Positions 30,643 through 38,483 are shown, counted from the stretch's first letter. The stretch: 64,000 bases of DNA from Minisyncoccota bacterium (GCA_031291905.1 JARLIC010000137.1:1-64000), one strand, 5' to 3'. Numbers and translations: made by a program. Notes: generated by a model from the letters alone, not told the origin.

Positions 30643-30837
30643 ATGTTCAAGCGATGGATCGCAGGTTTCGCGACGTTTCTATTTTGCACGACGGCCGCCG
30701 GATGCGAGATCACGGCTTCGGCGCTCGTGCAGCAGGAGTGGAATACTGACCCCCGCGTTTTTACGAAGCCGGACGGCCTGGCGAAGGCGGAGGTCAAGGT
30801 TACAAGGTTGGTTGGGAAGGACAAGGTTAAGAAGTGA
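30643..30837 (+). CDS. Small secreted or lipoprotein-like peptide
   Basis: 64 residues, SD GGGAGGA. N-terminus FKRWIAGFATFLFCTTAAGCEIT is a basic n-region, hydrophobic core and a TAAGC near-lipobox, so it may be a lipoprotein of about 44 mature residues. Possibly a lysogenic-conversion or superinfection factor (inference). Confidence 0.5.
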   Translation: MFKRWIAGFATFLFCTTAAGCEITASALVQQEWNTDPRVFTKPDGLAKAEVKVTRLVGKDKVKK

Positions 30838-31265
30838 GTAATCTTGAAGAGGGCGATTCTTGCCCAGACAATTGCGGCGGGAAGATTCATTATCAAGTCG
30901 AGAACTGCTATTGCCACATCAGCCCGCCTTGCAGTGCATGCACTGACGCTTTGGCGACGTGCGATAGATGCGGATGGAAGGAGCCAGAGGGCAAATCTAT
31001 GCCAAATGGCGATTTTGTGGCACTAGCGCCGGGCCTCTGGACTTGGATCTCACACAAGAAGCCATCACAAGACCTCGGAGACGGGAAACGGATCTTCGAT
31101 TACGACTACGATTCGTCATCAGGATCAACCATGGTCTATCGAGGGCGATACGAAGGCAACGTGACGGCCAAGGACATCATTGAGGCACTTGGGGATGGAT
31201 CATTCGGCCATCGTGGGCCGATCCTTCGCAACGGCCATTTCACCTACACAAAGATCACTGACTGA
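30834..31265 (+). CDS. Zinc-binding unknown protein
   Basis: 143 residues from GTG (GTGA overlap). CPDNCGGKI, CYCHISPPCSAC and CDRCGW indicate two zinc sites in the first 50 residues. C-half YEGNVTAKDIIEALGDGSFGHRGP. Unrecognised. Confidence 0.55.
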   Translation: MSNLEEGDSCPDNCGGKIHYQVENCYCHISPPCSACTDALATCDRCGWKEPEGKSMPNGDFVALAPGLWTWISHKKPSQDLGDGKRIFDYDYDSSSGSTMVYRGRYEGNVTAKDIIEALGDGSFGHRGPILRNGHFTYTKITD

Positions 31266-31284
31266 TCGGGAAGGATGCGAAGAA

Positions 31285-31596
31285 ATGAGCGAGCAACTCA
31301 GGACTTGCCCAGAATGCCATAGCGCCTACCCGAAAGTACGGGTTGTGACATGGAATGACGTCAACCATCGCACATGCTGCGGACTTTGCGGATACAGCGT
31401 TTCAAAACAGAGCACCAAGGAGGCGGCGATTGCGGTTTGGAACCAGCGTCCGCACTACCCTCAAACCGCCGCCATTCTTGAGGGGATCGCAGCAGCGATC
31501 AAGAGTGGCCGCTCGACGAGCATGTTCGGTCAATCGGTGTGCGTCGTCGCCGTTTCCGACCGCGAAGCATTCTTGAGAGAGCAGGGGTTTTTATGA
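31285..31596 (+). CDS. Lar-like zinc-ribbon protein
   Basis: 103 residues. CPECHSAYPKVRVV, CCGLCGYSV and STKEAAIAVWNQRP reproduce the Lar layout (CPxC...CxxCG...T..eAi..WN). Second Lar-like gene of the window. Antirestriction role is a family inference. Confidence 0.65.
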   Translation: MSEQLRTCPECHSAYPKVRVVTWNDVNHRTCCGLCGYSVSKQSTKEAAIAVWNQRPHYPQTAAILEGIAAAIKSGRSTSMFGQSVCVVAVSDREAFLREQGFL

Positions 31597-32150
31597 GCGA
31601 CCACGACGACGACCGAAGCCTGGTCGAGTGCGCTATCGGGATCGCTTCCGAGGCTCACGCACGCGAGTGGCGCAAGGGCAAGAACGGCTTGCCGTACATG
31701 GTCCACATCTACGACATCATGCGGTTCGCTCGCAAGATCGGGATCCCGACTAGCGATACTGATGTTTACCAGGCTATCGCACTCCACGACACGGTTGAGA
31801 GCGGGCTGCCGATCGGCATCATCAAAACGCTTCTCCCTCAAATCGTTCCGGTCGTCGAGGAGCTGACGTTCCTTGGGACGCCGGAAGAGAAGCCGGATTA
31901 CCTGGCGTCGTTCGCCGGGAAATCGGTCGTCGCTCTTGTCGTCAAGGTAATGGATCGGATCTGCAACGTCTGGGATTTCTACGATGACGGCGACCGGGAG
32001 TACGCCCGAAAGTATCTACAGAAGGCGTCCGAGCTTTGGATGGCGGCCTATGCCCGACGAAGCGAAATCATTGATCGCTTTGGGCAAGCCGTCTGGGACA
32101 ACCTGTCCTGGGAATACGACCATGTGTCCAACATGACCGACGAGTACTGA
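31593..32150 (+). CDS. HD-domain (p)ppGpp hydrolase-like protein (MESH1/SpoT type)
   Basis: 185 residues, ATGA overlap. AIGIASEAHAREWRKGKNGLPYMVHI, AIALHDTVES and VVKVMDRICNVWDF follow the SpoT/MESH1 hydrolase order (A...H...R.g..pYi.H, LHD..E, K..Dr..N). Key residues visible are His in YMVH, His-Asp in LHD and Asp/Asn in DRICN. No synthetase domain, so it would be a stand-alone small alarmone hydrolase that could lower (p)ppGpp during infection. Nucleotide substrate is inferred. Confidence 0.7.
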   Translation: MSDHDDDRSLVECAIGIASEAHAREWRKGKNGLPYMVHIYDIMRFARKIGIPTSDTDVYQAIALHDTVESGLPIGIIKTLLPQIVPVVEELTFLGTPEEKPDYLASFAGKSVVALVVKVMDRICNVWDFYDDGDREYARKYLQKASELWMAAYARRSEIIDRFGQAVWDNLSWEYDHVSNMTDEY

Positions 32151-32163
32151 GAGGAGTTTGATA

Positions 32164-32496
32164 TTGATTTCGACCGTCCGCCTAACCAACGCCCAGTCCA
32201 GCGAACGCCATAAGCACGGCTACAAGCTCGCGAGACTGGCGAACGCTGTATCGCACCACATTAGCGAGTTCGACGCCAAGGCGGCCGAGCTGAGGCCCTT
32301 CGCGAGCCGTGCCAACCACGCGATAGAGCAGTACAATAATGCGATCGCCGACGCGAACCAATTCCTGGCGTCGATCGGATACGACGGACTCCCGATCCCG
32401 ATGTTTCAAGTCGCGATTCCGGGGCAGATTGAGTACGATGATGCTATGCTTGACTACGCGTGCGAGCGGATGAGCGAACTTGGGATGGAGGATTAG
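32164..32496 (+). CDS. Unknown helical protein
   Basis: 110 residues from TTG 32164 (SD GAGGAG, 7 bases; TTG 32158 is too close). YKLARLANAVSHHISEFDAKAAELRP and HAIEQYNNAIADANQFLASIG. Unrecognised. Confidence 0.5.
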   Translation: MISTVRLTNAQSSERHKHGYKLARLANAVSHHISEFDAKAAELRPFASRANHAIEQYNNAIADANQFLASIGYDGLPIPMFQVAIPGQIEYDDAMLDYACERMSELGMED

Positions 32497-32501
32497 GACT
32501 A

Positions 32502-32768
32502 GTGTTCGGCGACATCCACGTAGAGTTTAAGTGCTCGCGATGCGGCGAGACTGAAAATGCCAAGGTTGACTACTGGATCTCGTGCGATGGATCGCCGCAA
32601 CTCATGATGGAGACAGGGGGGGGGGATCGGCTAGCGAGCGAAGGCTGGGCCTTCGAGGAGCGAGTGGGTAAATTCGAGCACTGGCAGACCCCGTTTGTCA
32701 GCCGATGCTATGATTGTTCGTGCCGGCTTCAAAGGATGAGAGCCGAGCTTGCGAAAAAGGAAGGCTGA
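32502..32768 (+). CDS. Zinc-ribbon protein
   Basis: 88 residues from GTG. CSRCGETEN near residue 10 and CYDCSCRL near residue 72 form a split zinc site. A G-tract (GGGGGGGG) at about 32619 is a possible slippage point. Unrecognised. Confidence 0.5.
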   Translation: MFGDIHVEFKCSRCGETENAKVDYWISCDGSPQLMMETGGGDRLASEGWAFEERVGKFEHWQTPFVSRCYDCSCRLQRMRAELAKKEG

Positions 32769-32770
32769 CG

Positions 32771-32866
32771 ATGACCTACGCCGTCGGCCATGGCACGCCT
32801 AACGCCGGCGCCGGCTTTAGCAACACAGGGCAACGGAGACACATGAATGCTGGCCACATTCCGTAA
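32771..32866 (+). CDS. 31-residue ORF, doubtful
   Basis: TYAVGHGTPNAGAGFSN then basic; begins right after the previous stop but has no SD and overlaps the next ORF. Low confidence. Confidence 0.25.
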   Translation: MTYAVGHGTPNAGAGFSNTGQRRHMNAGHIP

Positions 32867-32975
32867 GTTTTGGAAATCGGTGATCAACGCGGTTGCGAAG
32901 CTGTTCTCTTCCAGGTCGCGCCGCAGCATTAAGAGCATTGAAGAGAGGGAGATCGAACGATGGGGGCCACTGTGA
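32847..32975 (+). CDS. Small amphipathic basic peptide
   Basis: 42 residues: LATFRKFWKSVINAVAKLF then SRSRRSIKSIEEREIERW. A cationic amphipathic helix, membrane- or nucleic-acid-interacting by appearance. It overlaps the next gene. GGAGAC upstream serves as a weak SD. Confidence 0.4.
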   Translation: MLATFRKFWKSVINAVAKLFSSRSRRSIKSIEEREIERWGPL

Positions 32976-33277
32976 ACGAGAACATCAATTACGCAGCCGA
33001 GCTTCGCATGATCGCTGGAGCCTTGAGACGCAAGATTCAATGGCCGGAAGAAGCGGATATCCTCGAAGCCGCCGCTGCCGAGATCGAACGGCTGAAGCCC
33101 AAGGATCTGAGCGACCAAGAGATCGCCAACACATTAAACAATATAGAGCATGGCAATGTAGACGACTGGCGTCCCCATTTCGGCAATTTCAGCAGCAAGA
33201 ATCTTTATTGCTCGATCGATCGAATCGTTGCCAAAGCTATCGCCGAGAAACACTGGCGAGAGAAGAATACGTCATGA
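32960..33277 (+). CDS. Distant copy of the 2347-3828 tandem family
   Basis: 105 residues (GTG 32972 is an alternative start with GTGA overlap). AAELRMIAGALRRKIQWPEEADILEAAAAEIERL and DLSDQEIANTL..IEHGNVDDW match family copies at 2702 and 2347. Shows the family dispersed 30 kb away. Function unknown. Confidence 0.65.
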   Translation: MGATVNENINYAAELRMIAGALRRKIQWPEEADILEAAAAEIERLKPKDLSDQEIANTLNNIEHGNVDDWRPHFGNFSSKNLYCSIDRIVAKAIAEKHWREKNTS

Positions 33278-33357
33278 CCAAATACGAATCCGGATTCCAA
33301 GGGTTTTATCGGGAACAAGTCGGGGAAGAACGTGGGGCCGAACTGGATGAAAGATGA
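33274..33357 (+). CDS. 27-residue coupled mini-gene
   Basis: ATGA overlaps at both ends; reads TKYESGFQGFYREQVGEERG. Either a true micro-protein or a translational bridge. No independent support. Confidence 0.35.
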   Translation: MTKYESGFQGFYREQVGEERGAELDER

Positions 33358-33593
33358 AGAAGGGAGTAGCGATGCTGATTAAGGCTGGAAAACACATGGT
33401 GAATCCTGATCGCGTGCTCATGATCGGCGATGCGTCTTACTCGAATGCAGACCAAAACAAGATCGAAGGCGTACGCCACGGTCTTGAGGTCATGTTCGAG
33501 GGCGGAAAGAGGCTGTCATGGGGAACGAGCGAATCGACGGAATCCTTCGCTGAAAGGGTTACGCGGTCGAAAGAACGCGAACAGGGATACTAG
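33354..33593 (+). CDS. Unknown small protein
   Basis: 79 residues. MLIKAGKHMVNPDRVLMIGD resembles the start of small single-domain proteins with a beta hairpin; LEVMFEGGKRLSWGTSES follows. ATGA overlap with the mini-gene. Unrecognised. Confidence 0.5.
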   Translation: MKKGVAMLIKAGKHMVNPDRVLMIGDASYSNADQNKIEGVRHGLEVMFEGGKRLSWGTSESTESFAERVTRSKEREQGY

Positions 33594-33625
33594 GAGGCGA
33601 CATGGGTTAAATCCATTTCTGGCAG

Positions 33626-33973
33626 ATGACGGACGACTATGACAATTGCCCCCAATGCGGATACTTCGGTTTCCCTGACTGGTTTCATGGTGAAGCCGAG
33701 TTGTATTTTTGCGACGTCTGTAATCAGTCGTACGAAGTCGTCAGGATGGACGAAGAGGAACTTGATGATGAGGGGGAGTGGCAATGTGGACTAAAAAGCT
33801 TACGATCTTCACCGGGACTGCATGGTGCGGTCCACCTGAAAACAGGACTCGTTGCGGTGGATGCAATAGCAGTTATTTTATTTGCGATGAAGAGCGGAAC
33901 TTCTCTTGCGAGAATTGCGGAAGCCCGTTTCACGTCGAAACACCAGAGTATATCGAACGTATGTACAAGCTGA
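33626..33973 (+). CDS. Zinc-ribbon protein with probable lost stop
   Basis: 115 residues as read. CPQCGYFGF near residue 8 and CDVCNQSYE near residue 29 are a clear zinc ribbon, ending naturally at DDEGEWQ (about residue 53). After that it overlaps the next gene out of frame. The junction CAATGTGG would be CAATGA-like in neighbouring genes, so the stop was probably lost. Confidence 0.5.
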   Translation: MTDDYDNCPQCGYFGFPDWFHGEAELYFCDVCNQSYEVVRMDEEELDDEGEWQCGLKSLRSSPGLHGAVHLKTGLVAVDAIAVILFAMKSGTSLARIAEARFTSKHQSISNVCTS

Positions 33974-34062
33974 CCGTCTATCTTAATGAGGATGAGCCGA
34001 TCATCGGCCCTGTGATCTATGAACGTATCAAGCGGGACAGGCGACTAGCACTAGAGGACTGA
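33784..34062 (+). CDS. Zinc-ribbon protein
   Basis: 92 residues. CGGCNSSYFIC and CENCGSPFHVE give two Cys pairs; the C-half is YLNEDEPIIGPVIYERIKRDRR. SD GGGGGAG. Unrecognised. Confidence 0.55.
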   Translation: MWTKKLTIFTGTAWCGPPENRTRCGGCNSSYFICDEERNFSCENCGSPFHVETPEYIERMYKLTVYLNEDEPIIGPVIYERIKRDRRLALED

Positions 34063-34071
34063 GGAGATGCC

Positions 34072-34467
34072 ATGACCAACGACGATCAAGTGAAACTCGC
34101 CCAAGACATCCTGGACGAGACGGTCGGAGCCGCTGGACTGACCAACGACCAACTCGCCATTCTCGGGTGGGACGTTCACAAGTTCGGATACTACGGCAGG
34201 CCAACAGCCGACGAGAACAGGGACAAGGCCATAGATATTATTCGGATGGCCGAAAACGCAGCAGCGAACGCCGATGAGCATAATCGCAAGATCACTGATT
34301 CAGAATATCAAGACAGCGTCATTGCTCGCTTGGAAAACACGTCCGATGCATTGTGGGACGACGAGCCGTGCAATCGCAATCACCTGTTCGCGATGAGCGA
34401 TGCATTGGAACTGCTCAAAGCCCTGTGTCCGAGGCCGACCACGAACGATAACGAGGGCAATCTATGA
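34072..34467 (+). CDS. Unknown acidic helical protein
   Basis: 131 residues, GAGGAGATGCC leader. LAQDILDETVGAAGL, AIDIIRMAENAAANADEHN. ATGA overlap with the next gene. Confidence 0.5.
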   Translation: MTNDDQVKLAQDILDETVGAAGLTNDQLAILGWDVHKFGYYGRPTADENRDKAIDIIRMAENAAANADEHNRKITDSEYQDSVIARLENTSDALWDDEPCNRNHLFAMSDALELLKALCPRPTTNDNEGNL

Positions 34468-35372
34468 TCGATCAACCAGAACTATCACCCAAGCTCATCG
34501 CCAAACTGGAAGCCGCCGGTCTGGACCAGATCGCCGAGATCTTGTCCGCTCGTAACCGGATCGGCCTGGACCAGATCGACGACCTTCCCGATTTCGATCA
34601 AAACGTCGAGTGGGTTTGCCCCGAAGGTTATACCTCGCCGGTCGCGGAAGACGAACAGCTCAACTACTTCGCGGTCAGGGTGAGCACGAAAGCCCTGACC
34701 CGGCTCATCTACTTTCTGGCGACGGCCGACTGGAGCCGGATGGCCGTTCCGATCTCGCTGCTTCCGCCCGAAAAGCTGGCCGACCCGATCTTAAAGCGAT
34801 GGACTTGGATTTACGATAACCTGGCTGGCGAAGACGAGTGCAAGCGGCTGGCGGATTCGATCGTGCGGCGACGCACTGGAGACAACAGCGGGCAGCAGTC
34901 CTTCACTGTCGCGACCCCGAAGGCCGAGCATGTCTTCGTAACCACGTCTGACTGGAGAGGATTGTTGATTCCGGAGTACATCGCCAACCGCGAGCCCAGG
35001 CCGCAAGCCGGCTTCTCAAGATACCAGACCTTCATCGGCAAGGAAGTGACGGGCGAGAAGAAGATCAGAAGTGCGGCCCTGAAGATCGCCCGCGAGTACG
35101 ATAAGATCAAAATGAAAGACAAGTTCGACCCGGATGCGATGAGCATGGACAGCCGCCAGCGGTACTGGGTGTCGGCCGAACGGCTGAAAAAGCTTCAGCA
35201 CACGATGCGGTTCTTGCGGGCGACCGAGCCGCATGGAGTCATCGCCCAAAGCCACGCACTCGGCGAACTGATCGACCGGGGGTTTGAGACGATCCCGCCG
35301 GAGTCGGAGTGGAAGCGGAAGAAGCCGTTTCCGTGGGAGCTTATCTCGGGTAAAGTAGGTTCCCAAGAATGA
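34464..35372 (+). CDS. Unknown 302-residue protein
   Basis: One of the larger unrecognised genes. LIAKLEAAGLDQIAEIL, VPISLLPPEKLADPILKRWTW, SAALKIAREYDKIKMKDKF, KLQHTMRFLRATEPH. No Walker, zinc or HTH motif visible. ATGA overlaps on both sides tie it to the next small gene, a relative of the gene at 52411. Confidence 0.6.
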   Translation: MIDQPELSPKLIAKLEAAGLDQIAEILSARNRIGLDQIDDLPDFDQNVEWVCPEGYTSPVAEDEQLNYFAVRVSTKALTRLIYFLATADWSRMAVPISLLPPEKLADPILKRWTWIYDNLAGEDECKRLADSIVRRRTGDNSGQQSFTVATPKAEHVFVTTSDWRGLLIPEYIANREPRPQAGFSRYQTFIGKEVTGEKKIRSAALKIAREYDKIKMKDKFDPDAMSMDSRQRYWVSAERLKKLQHTMRFLRATEPHGVIAQSHALGELIDRGFETIPPESEWKRKKPFPWELISGKVGSQE

Positions 35373-35680
35373 CCAATCCCCCAGCTAATCCGGAGAGGAA
35401 ACCAATGGACATCGGCAGGGATCACCAGATCACGATTCAGACATCGAAAGAAGTTTCGGATAAGCTCCGCAAGCTTATTCCAGCCCTTGACATTCAATTT
35501 TTTGGAAGGCCTCTGAAAAGCAAGTACTTCTATAATGCGATTCTGCTTTGGCTAGCTAATGCACCAGAATCGGAGATTCGTGAGTTCATCGATCCAAAGC
35601 TGCACGATCTCGCGGAGAGGATCGCTGGCAACGATAAACCTGACAACCCCGGCAGGTTTAATTTCTTCGGACCAAATTGA
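35369..35680 (+). CDS. Small protein related to the gene at 52411 (possible RHH-like)
   Basis: 103 residues. QITIQTSKEVSDKLRKLIPAL, FFGRPLKSKYFYNAILLWLAN matches QITVQATPEMVELFDDVIHYL, FGTKKYDKKRFYNSLLLGVLD of the 52411 product. A beta strand followed by helices fits a ribbon-helix-helix-type DNA-binding fold, unproven. Confidence 0.55.
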   Translation: MTNPPANPERKPMDIGRDHQITIQTSKEVSDKLRKLIPALDIQFFGRPLKSKYFYNAILLWLANAPESEIREFIDPKLHDLAERIAGNDKPDNPGRFNFFGPN

Positions 35681-35719
35681 CCTTTTGAAGAAACCACGGA
35701 TTGCCACATGGAGGCCAGC

Positions 35720-36145
35720 ATGATGACGACTGCACGAATCACCGCGTCCAAGATCAAGCCGGCCGGAGCGAACTTAACGGCACGCGAGCAGCAGGTCTTG
35801 GACGCCGCCGCAAAGCTCGCCAAGCCGGGAGAGCCCGTCTCGCCATCGGCGATCGCCGCGAAGCTTGGGGTTGGGCGGAACTACGTGGGAACGGTCACGG
35901 CGAAGCTGAAAGCTAGAGGTCTGTGGAAGCATGCTTCGTCGCCGCGAGGAAGGAAAGCTGGGGGTACGGCCAAGGCGAAACAGATCGCTGTAGCCACGCC
36001 CGTCGCGACGCCAGTGCCAGCGAATCGAGAGGCCGATGTGATCGATACGCTGAAGGGCGTGGCGGACCTTCTGAGGCCGTTGAGCGAGGCGGATCGACGG
36101 AGGGTCCTGGAGTGTGCGACGGCTCTGCTGTTGCCGAAGGCGTGA
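35720..36145 (+). CDS. Winged-helix/LexA-type DNA-binding protein
   Basis: 141 residues, SD GGAGG. LTAREQQVLDAAAKLAKPGEPVSPSAIAAKLGVGRNYVGTVTAKLKARGLW (about 18-68) is a clear winged-helix DNA-binding domain with recognition helix GRNYVGTVTAKL. An Ala/Pro linker follows, then the helix ADLLRPLSEADRRRVLECATALL for oligomerisation. A candidate regulator of the phage promoters. Confidence 0.7.
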   Translation: MMTTARITASKIKPAGANLTAREQQVLDAAAKLAKPGEPVSPSAIAAKLGVGRNYVGTVTAKLKARGLWKHASSPRGRKAGGTAKAKQIAVATPVATPVPANREADVIDTLKGVADLLRPLSEADRRRVLECATALLLPKA

Positions 36146-36175
36146 GGGGAAGAAGGGAAGCCCGGAAACGAAGAT

Positions 36176-36201
36176 AGCCCTGGAACTCGCCAGGGCTTTT
36201 T
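36176..36201 (+). terminator. Rho-independent terminator
   Basis: AGCCCTGG/CCAGGGCT stem (36176-36183, 36190-36197), 6-base loop, TTTTT, then CATT. Confidence 0.9.
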
Positions 36202-36213
36202 CATTGGTCCGAG

Positions 36214-36242
36214 TTATCGTGGGCCGCGAAACATCGTAGAAT
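36214..36242 (+). promoter_or_regulatory. Weak promoter
   Basis: TTATCG (36214-36219), 17-bp spacer, TAGAAT (36237-36242). The leader ends AAAGCGAGACACGAGC, close to the leader of the 25794 promoter. Confidence 0.5.
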
Positions 36243-36285
36243 GCTTGCATCGTGAGAACCGAGGACCAGAAAGCGAGACACGAGC

Positions 36286-36633
36286 ATGGCCGGAAAGCGA
36301 AAATCCAACCTTGAGACCACAGCGTACGCTATCGCAATCCTCGTGCTGCTGGTTTTGGGCGGCCCATTTATTGCTGGTCTAGCCGGCTTCGGAACGAAGC
36401 CAGCTGTCGAATTCGCGTCCGGAACCCTCGGGCTGCTTGTCGTCTTGGGAATCGCAGTCGTCGTGCTCTCGGTCTTCCCGCTGCTGGGAGCCTATGTCGC
36501 GAAACAGAAGGGGCGATCGACGACCGAGGGCGCGGTATTCGGATTCCTGCTGGGGCCGTTCGGCGTGCTGATCGAGCTGATGCTGCCGACGATAGAGGCG
36601 AAGAGGCACGGGCGACAGAGCAGAAAAGCATGA
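36286..36633 (+). CDS. Membrane protein
   Basis: 115 residues. Two hydrophobic segments (YAIAILVLLVLGGPFIAGLAG; TLGLLVVLGIAVVVLSVF), then VAKQKGRSTTEGAVFGFLLGPFGVLIELMLP, a motif I associate with bacterial (often planctomycete) small membrane proteins. Possible superinfection or lysogeny factor because of its place next to attP/int. Confidence 0.6.
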   Translation: MAGKRKSNLETTAYAIAILVLLVLGGPFIAGLAGFGTKPAVEFASGTLGLLVVLGIAVVVLSVFPLLGAYVAKQKGRSTTEGAVFGFLLGPFGVLIELMLPTIEAKRHGRQSRKA

Positions 36634-36649
36634 CCCATGAGTCGCGAAA

Positions 36650-36673
36650 GCCCCGCCGAAGCGGGGCTTTTTT
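36650..36673 (+). terminator. Rho-independent terminator
   Basis: GCCCCGC-cgaa-GCGGGGC (36650-36656, 36661-36667) followed by six T. Confidence 0.95.
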
Positions 36674-36697
36674 GTTTGGCCGGGGGGGCCGGCGATC

Positions 36698-36989
36698 TGG
36701 TCCATTTTTTGGTCCATCATGGGCGTGGTCCAGGCACGCGCCCCCTGAAACTAGAATGCAAATTTGACGTAAGCCACATCATAGTAACGCATTTCGAGTC
36801 AGCCATAAGCCCAGGAAACAGGCCCACCCGCCCGACCAGCCCCTCATTACTATTGCGGAAACCCAAAACATGCGTTTTCTTTGAATTAACGCATTGTGTT
36901 GCGGTTAAACAGGTTATGCCGATCGACTCAATTGGCCTGGTTGGTCCACCTGACCGCTCGGCCTCCGATTTAATACAGAAAATGGTCCA
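36698..36989 (+). other. Candidate attP with integrase arm-type sites
   Basis: TGGTCCA occurs five times in this gene-free 300 bp: 36698, 36710, 36726 on one side, 36942 and 36983 on the other. Between the groups lies ATGCGTT-N11-AACGCAT (36870-36876/36888-36894), a plausible core-type inverted repeat, in an AT-richer stretch. The arm/core/arm layout next to an integrase is that of lambda-type attP. The core crossover cannot be fixed without the host sequence. Confidence 0.6.
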
Positions 36990-37052
36990 GCCTTGATTGA
37001 CGCAGGCGGCCGGATTACCATCATCCCTCACCGAAAACCAGGGGAGGGAGCC

Positions 37053-38363
37053 ATGCCTGCGAAGTTCCTGATGTCGTGGATGCCGCGCGAGAGGCGATGG
37101 AAGAAGATGCATCGCGGGAAGGTCTACGTCGTCTCCTGTCGCCACCTCGGAACTCCGGAGACCAAAGAGGGCTCATGGAAGGAAGCGAACGAGTGGTGGG
37201 CGGCGACGAAGGCTGAAGCCGAAAAGCCGGCGGAGGATGGCCGCGTCACAAAGGCCGTGGCGATGGCCAGGGCGGTCCGAGGGTTCGAGGACCTGGACGA
37301 CGAGGGCCGGAGACAAGTCCTCGATTCCATCCTTGGCGGCGGTTCGTATCAGAGGCTTCTCGCTCAAAGCGATGCGACCACGAGCGGGGCCAAGGCCCTT
37401 CAGTCCGATCGATCCATTGAGGCTCATGTCGAAACGTGGCGAAGCCTCTTGCTCTCCGCCTGCGAGTCCGGGCAGATCAGCGCGGGGCGCTACGAAGCCT
37501 ACCTCGCGAACGTCGCCAAATTCGTCCAATGGATCGGACCCAAAGCCCTGATCGATTCGATCGACGAATCCAAGATCGAGAAGTTTTACGCGATCCTGTC
37601 GGCGAAGGTCGCCGAAGGAGCCTACGCGCCTTCGACGGCCCACGGGATCTTCATGACTGCGAAGCAGTTCATCCGGTGGATGGCCGAGAAGAAGCTGATC
37701 CAACTCCCAGGAAACATCGACTCGCGACGCCTGCGATTCAACCAAGGCCAAGCCTCGAAGATCGAGACGTTCACGATCGACGAGATCAGGGCGATCCTAG
37801 CGGCGTGCGACGAGTTCTCAGAGAAGGTCAAACTCTACGTCCTCCTAATGCTTGGGGGAGGCATGTATCAAATGGACATAGCCGAACTGAAGCAGGACGA
37901 AGTCGACTGGGAGAATGGGCTAATCACGCGAGCCAGGACCAAGACGCGGAATCAGGGTGGACCCGTCGTCACGTATAAATTATGGAAGGAAACCTTCTCG
38001 CTGCTCAAGAAGTACCGAAACAAAAAAAGTCCCCTCGTCCTGACGACAGGAGAGGGGAATCCGTTGGCACGGCGGTGGGTCGAATCAGGGAAGACGAAGC
38101 GATACGACTTGATCGGATCAGCCTGGGAGCGACTGGCCAAGCGGATGGGGATGGCCAAGCATCGCCTTGGAATGAAGCATCTGAGGAAGACGGGAGCGTC
38201 GATCTTGGCCGAGCATCCGCAGTATAAATACTATGCCGGAATTTACCTCGCACATGCGCCCCAGAGCGTCGGAGATAAGTCATACGTCGTCCCGAGCGAG
38301 TCTGAGTTCGCCGAAGCTTTGGATTGGTTGCGGGTGCAGGTCCTTGGGCCTGAAGGGGGCTAG
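37053..38363 (+). CDS. Tyrosine recombinase / phage integrase (atypical Arg I)
   Basis: 436 residues from ATG 37053 (SD GGGGAGGGAG). N-terminal RGKVYVVSCRHLG arm-binding-type segment, core-binding helices around RYEAYLANVAKFVQWIG, catalytic domain with RTKTRN (Lys), KHLRKTGASIL (HxxR), YLAHAPQSVGDKSY (His and Tyr nucleophile). Where Arg I is expected (G-L-R-x-x-E-L) the sequence is GMYQMDIAEL. I recall similar substitutions in planctomycete integrases. Next to the candidate attP; last + gene before the - strand block. Confidence 0.85.
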   Translation: MPAKFLMSWMPRERRWKKMHRGKVYVVSCRHLGTPETKEGSWKEANEWWAATKAEAEKPAEDGRVTKAVAMARAVRGFEDLDDEGRRQVLDSILGGGSYQRLLAQSDATTSGAKALQSDRSIEAHVETWRSLLLSACESGQISAGRYEAYLANVAKFVQWIGPKALIDSIDESKIEKFYAILSAKVAEGAYAPSTAHGIFMTAKQFIRWMAEKKLIQLPGNIDSRRLRFNQGQASKIETFTIDEIRAILAACDEFSEKVKLYVLLMLGGGMYQMDIAELKQDEVDWENGLITRARTKTRNQGGPVVTYKLWKETFSLLKKYRNKKSPLVLTTGEGNPLARRWVESGKTKRYDLIGSAWERLAKRMGMAKHRLGMKHLRKTGASILAEHPQYKYYAGIYLAHAPQSVGDKSYVVPSESEFAEALDWLRVQVLGPEGG

Positions 38364-38468
38364 TTTCTTTTTCGCTTTCTCTTCGAGCAGCAGCATCAAG
38401 ATAATGTCCGCGAATTCGGCTTCCGTCATGTCAAGGTAAGGCTCATAGTCCGCGTGTTCCTCCGTCAT
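38280..38468 (-). CDS. Small acidic protein overlapping int on the other strand
   Basis: 62 residues, SD AAAGGAG 10 bases upstream. DYEPYLDMTEAEFADIILMLLLEEKAKKKL. Its 3' 84 bp are antisense to the end of the integrase gene, so its codons there are constrained. It lies just after the methyltransferase and is probably co-transcribed. Unrecognised. Confidence 0.5.
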   Translation of the reverse strand: MTEEHADYEPYLDMTEAEFADIILMLLLEEKAKKKLAPFRPKDLHPQPIQSFGELRLARDDV

Positions 38469-38483
38469 GCGGTGCGAACTCCT

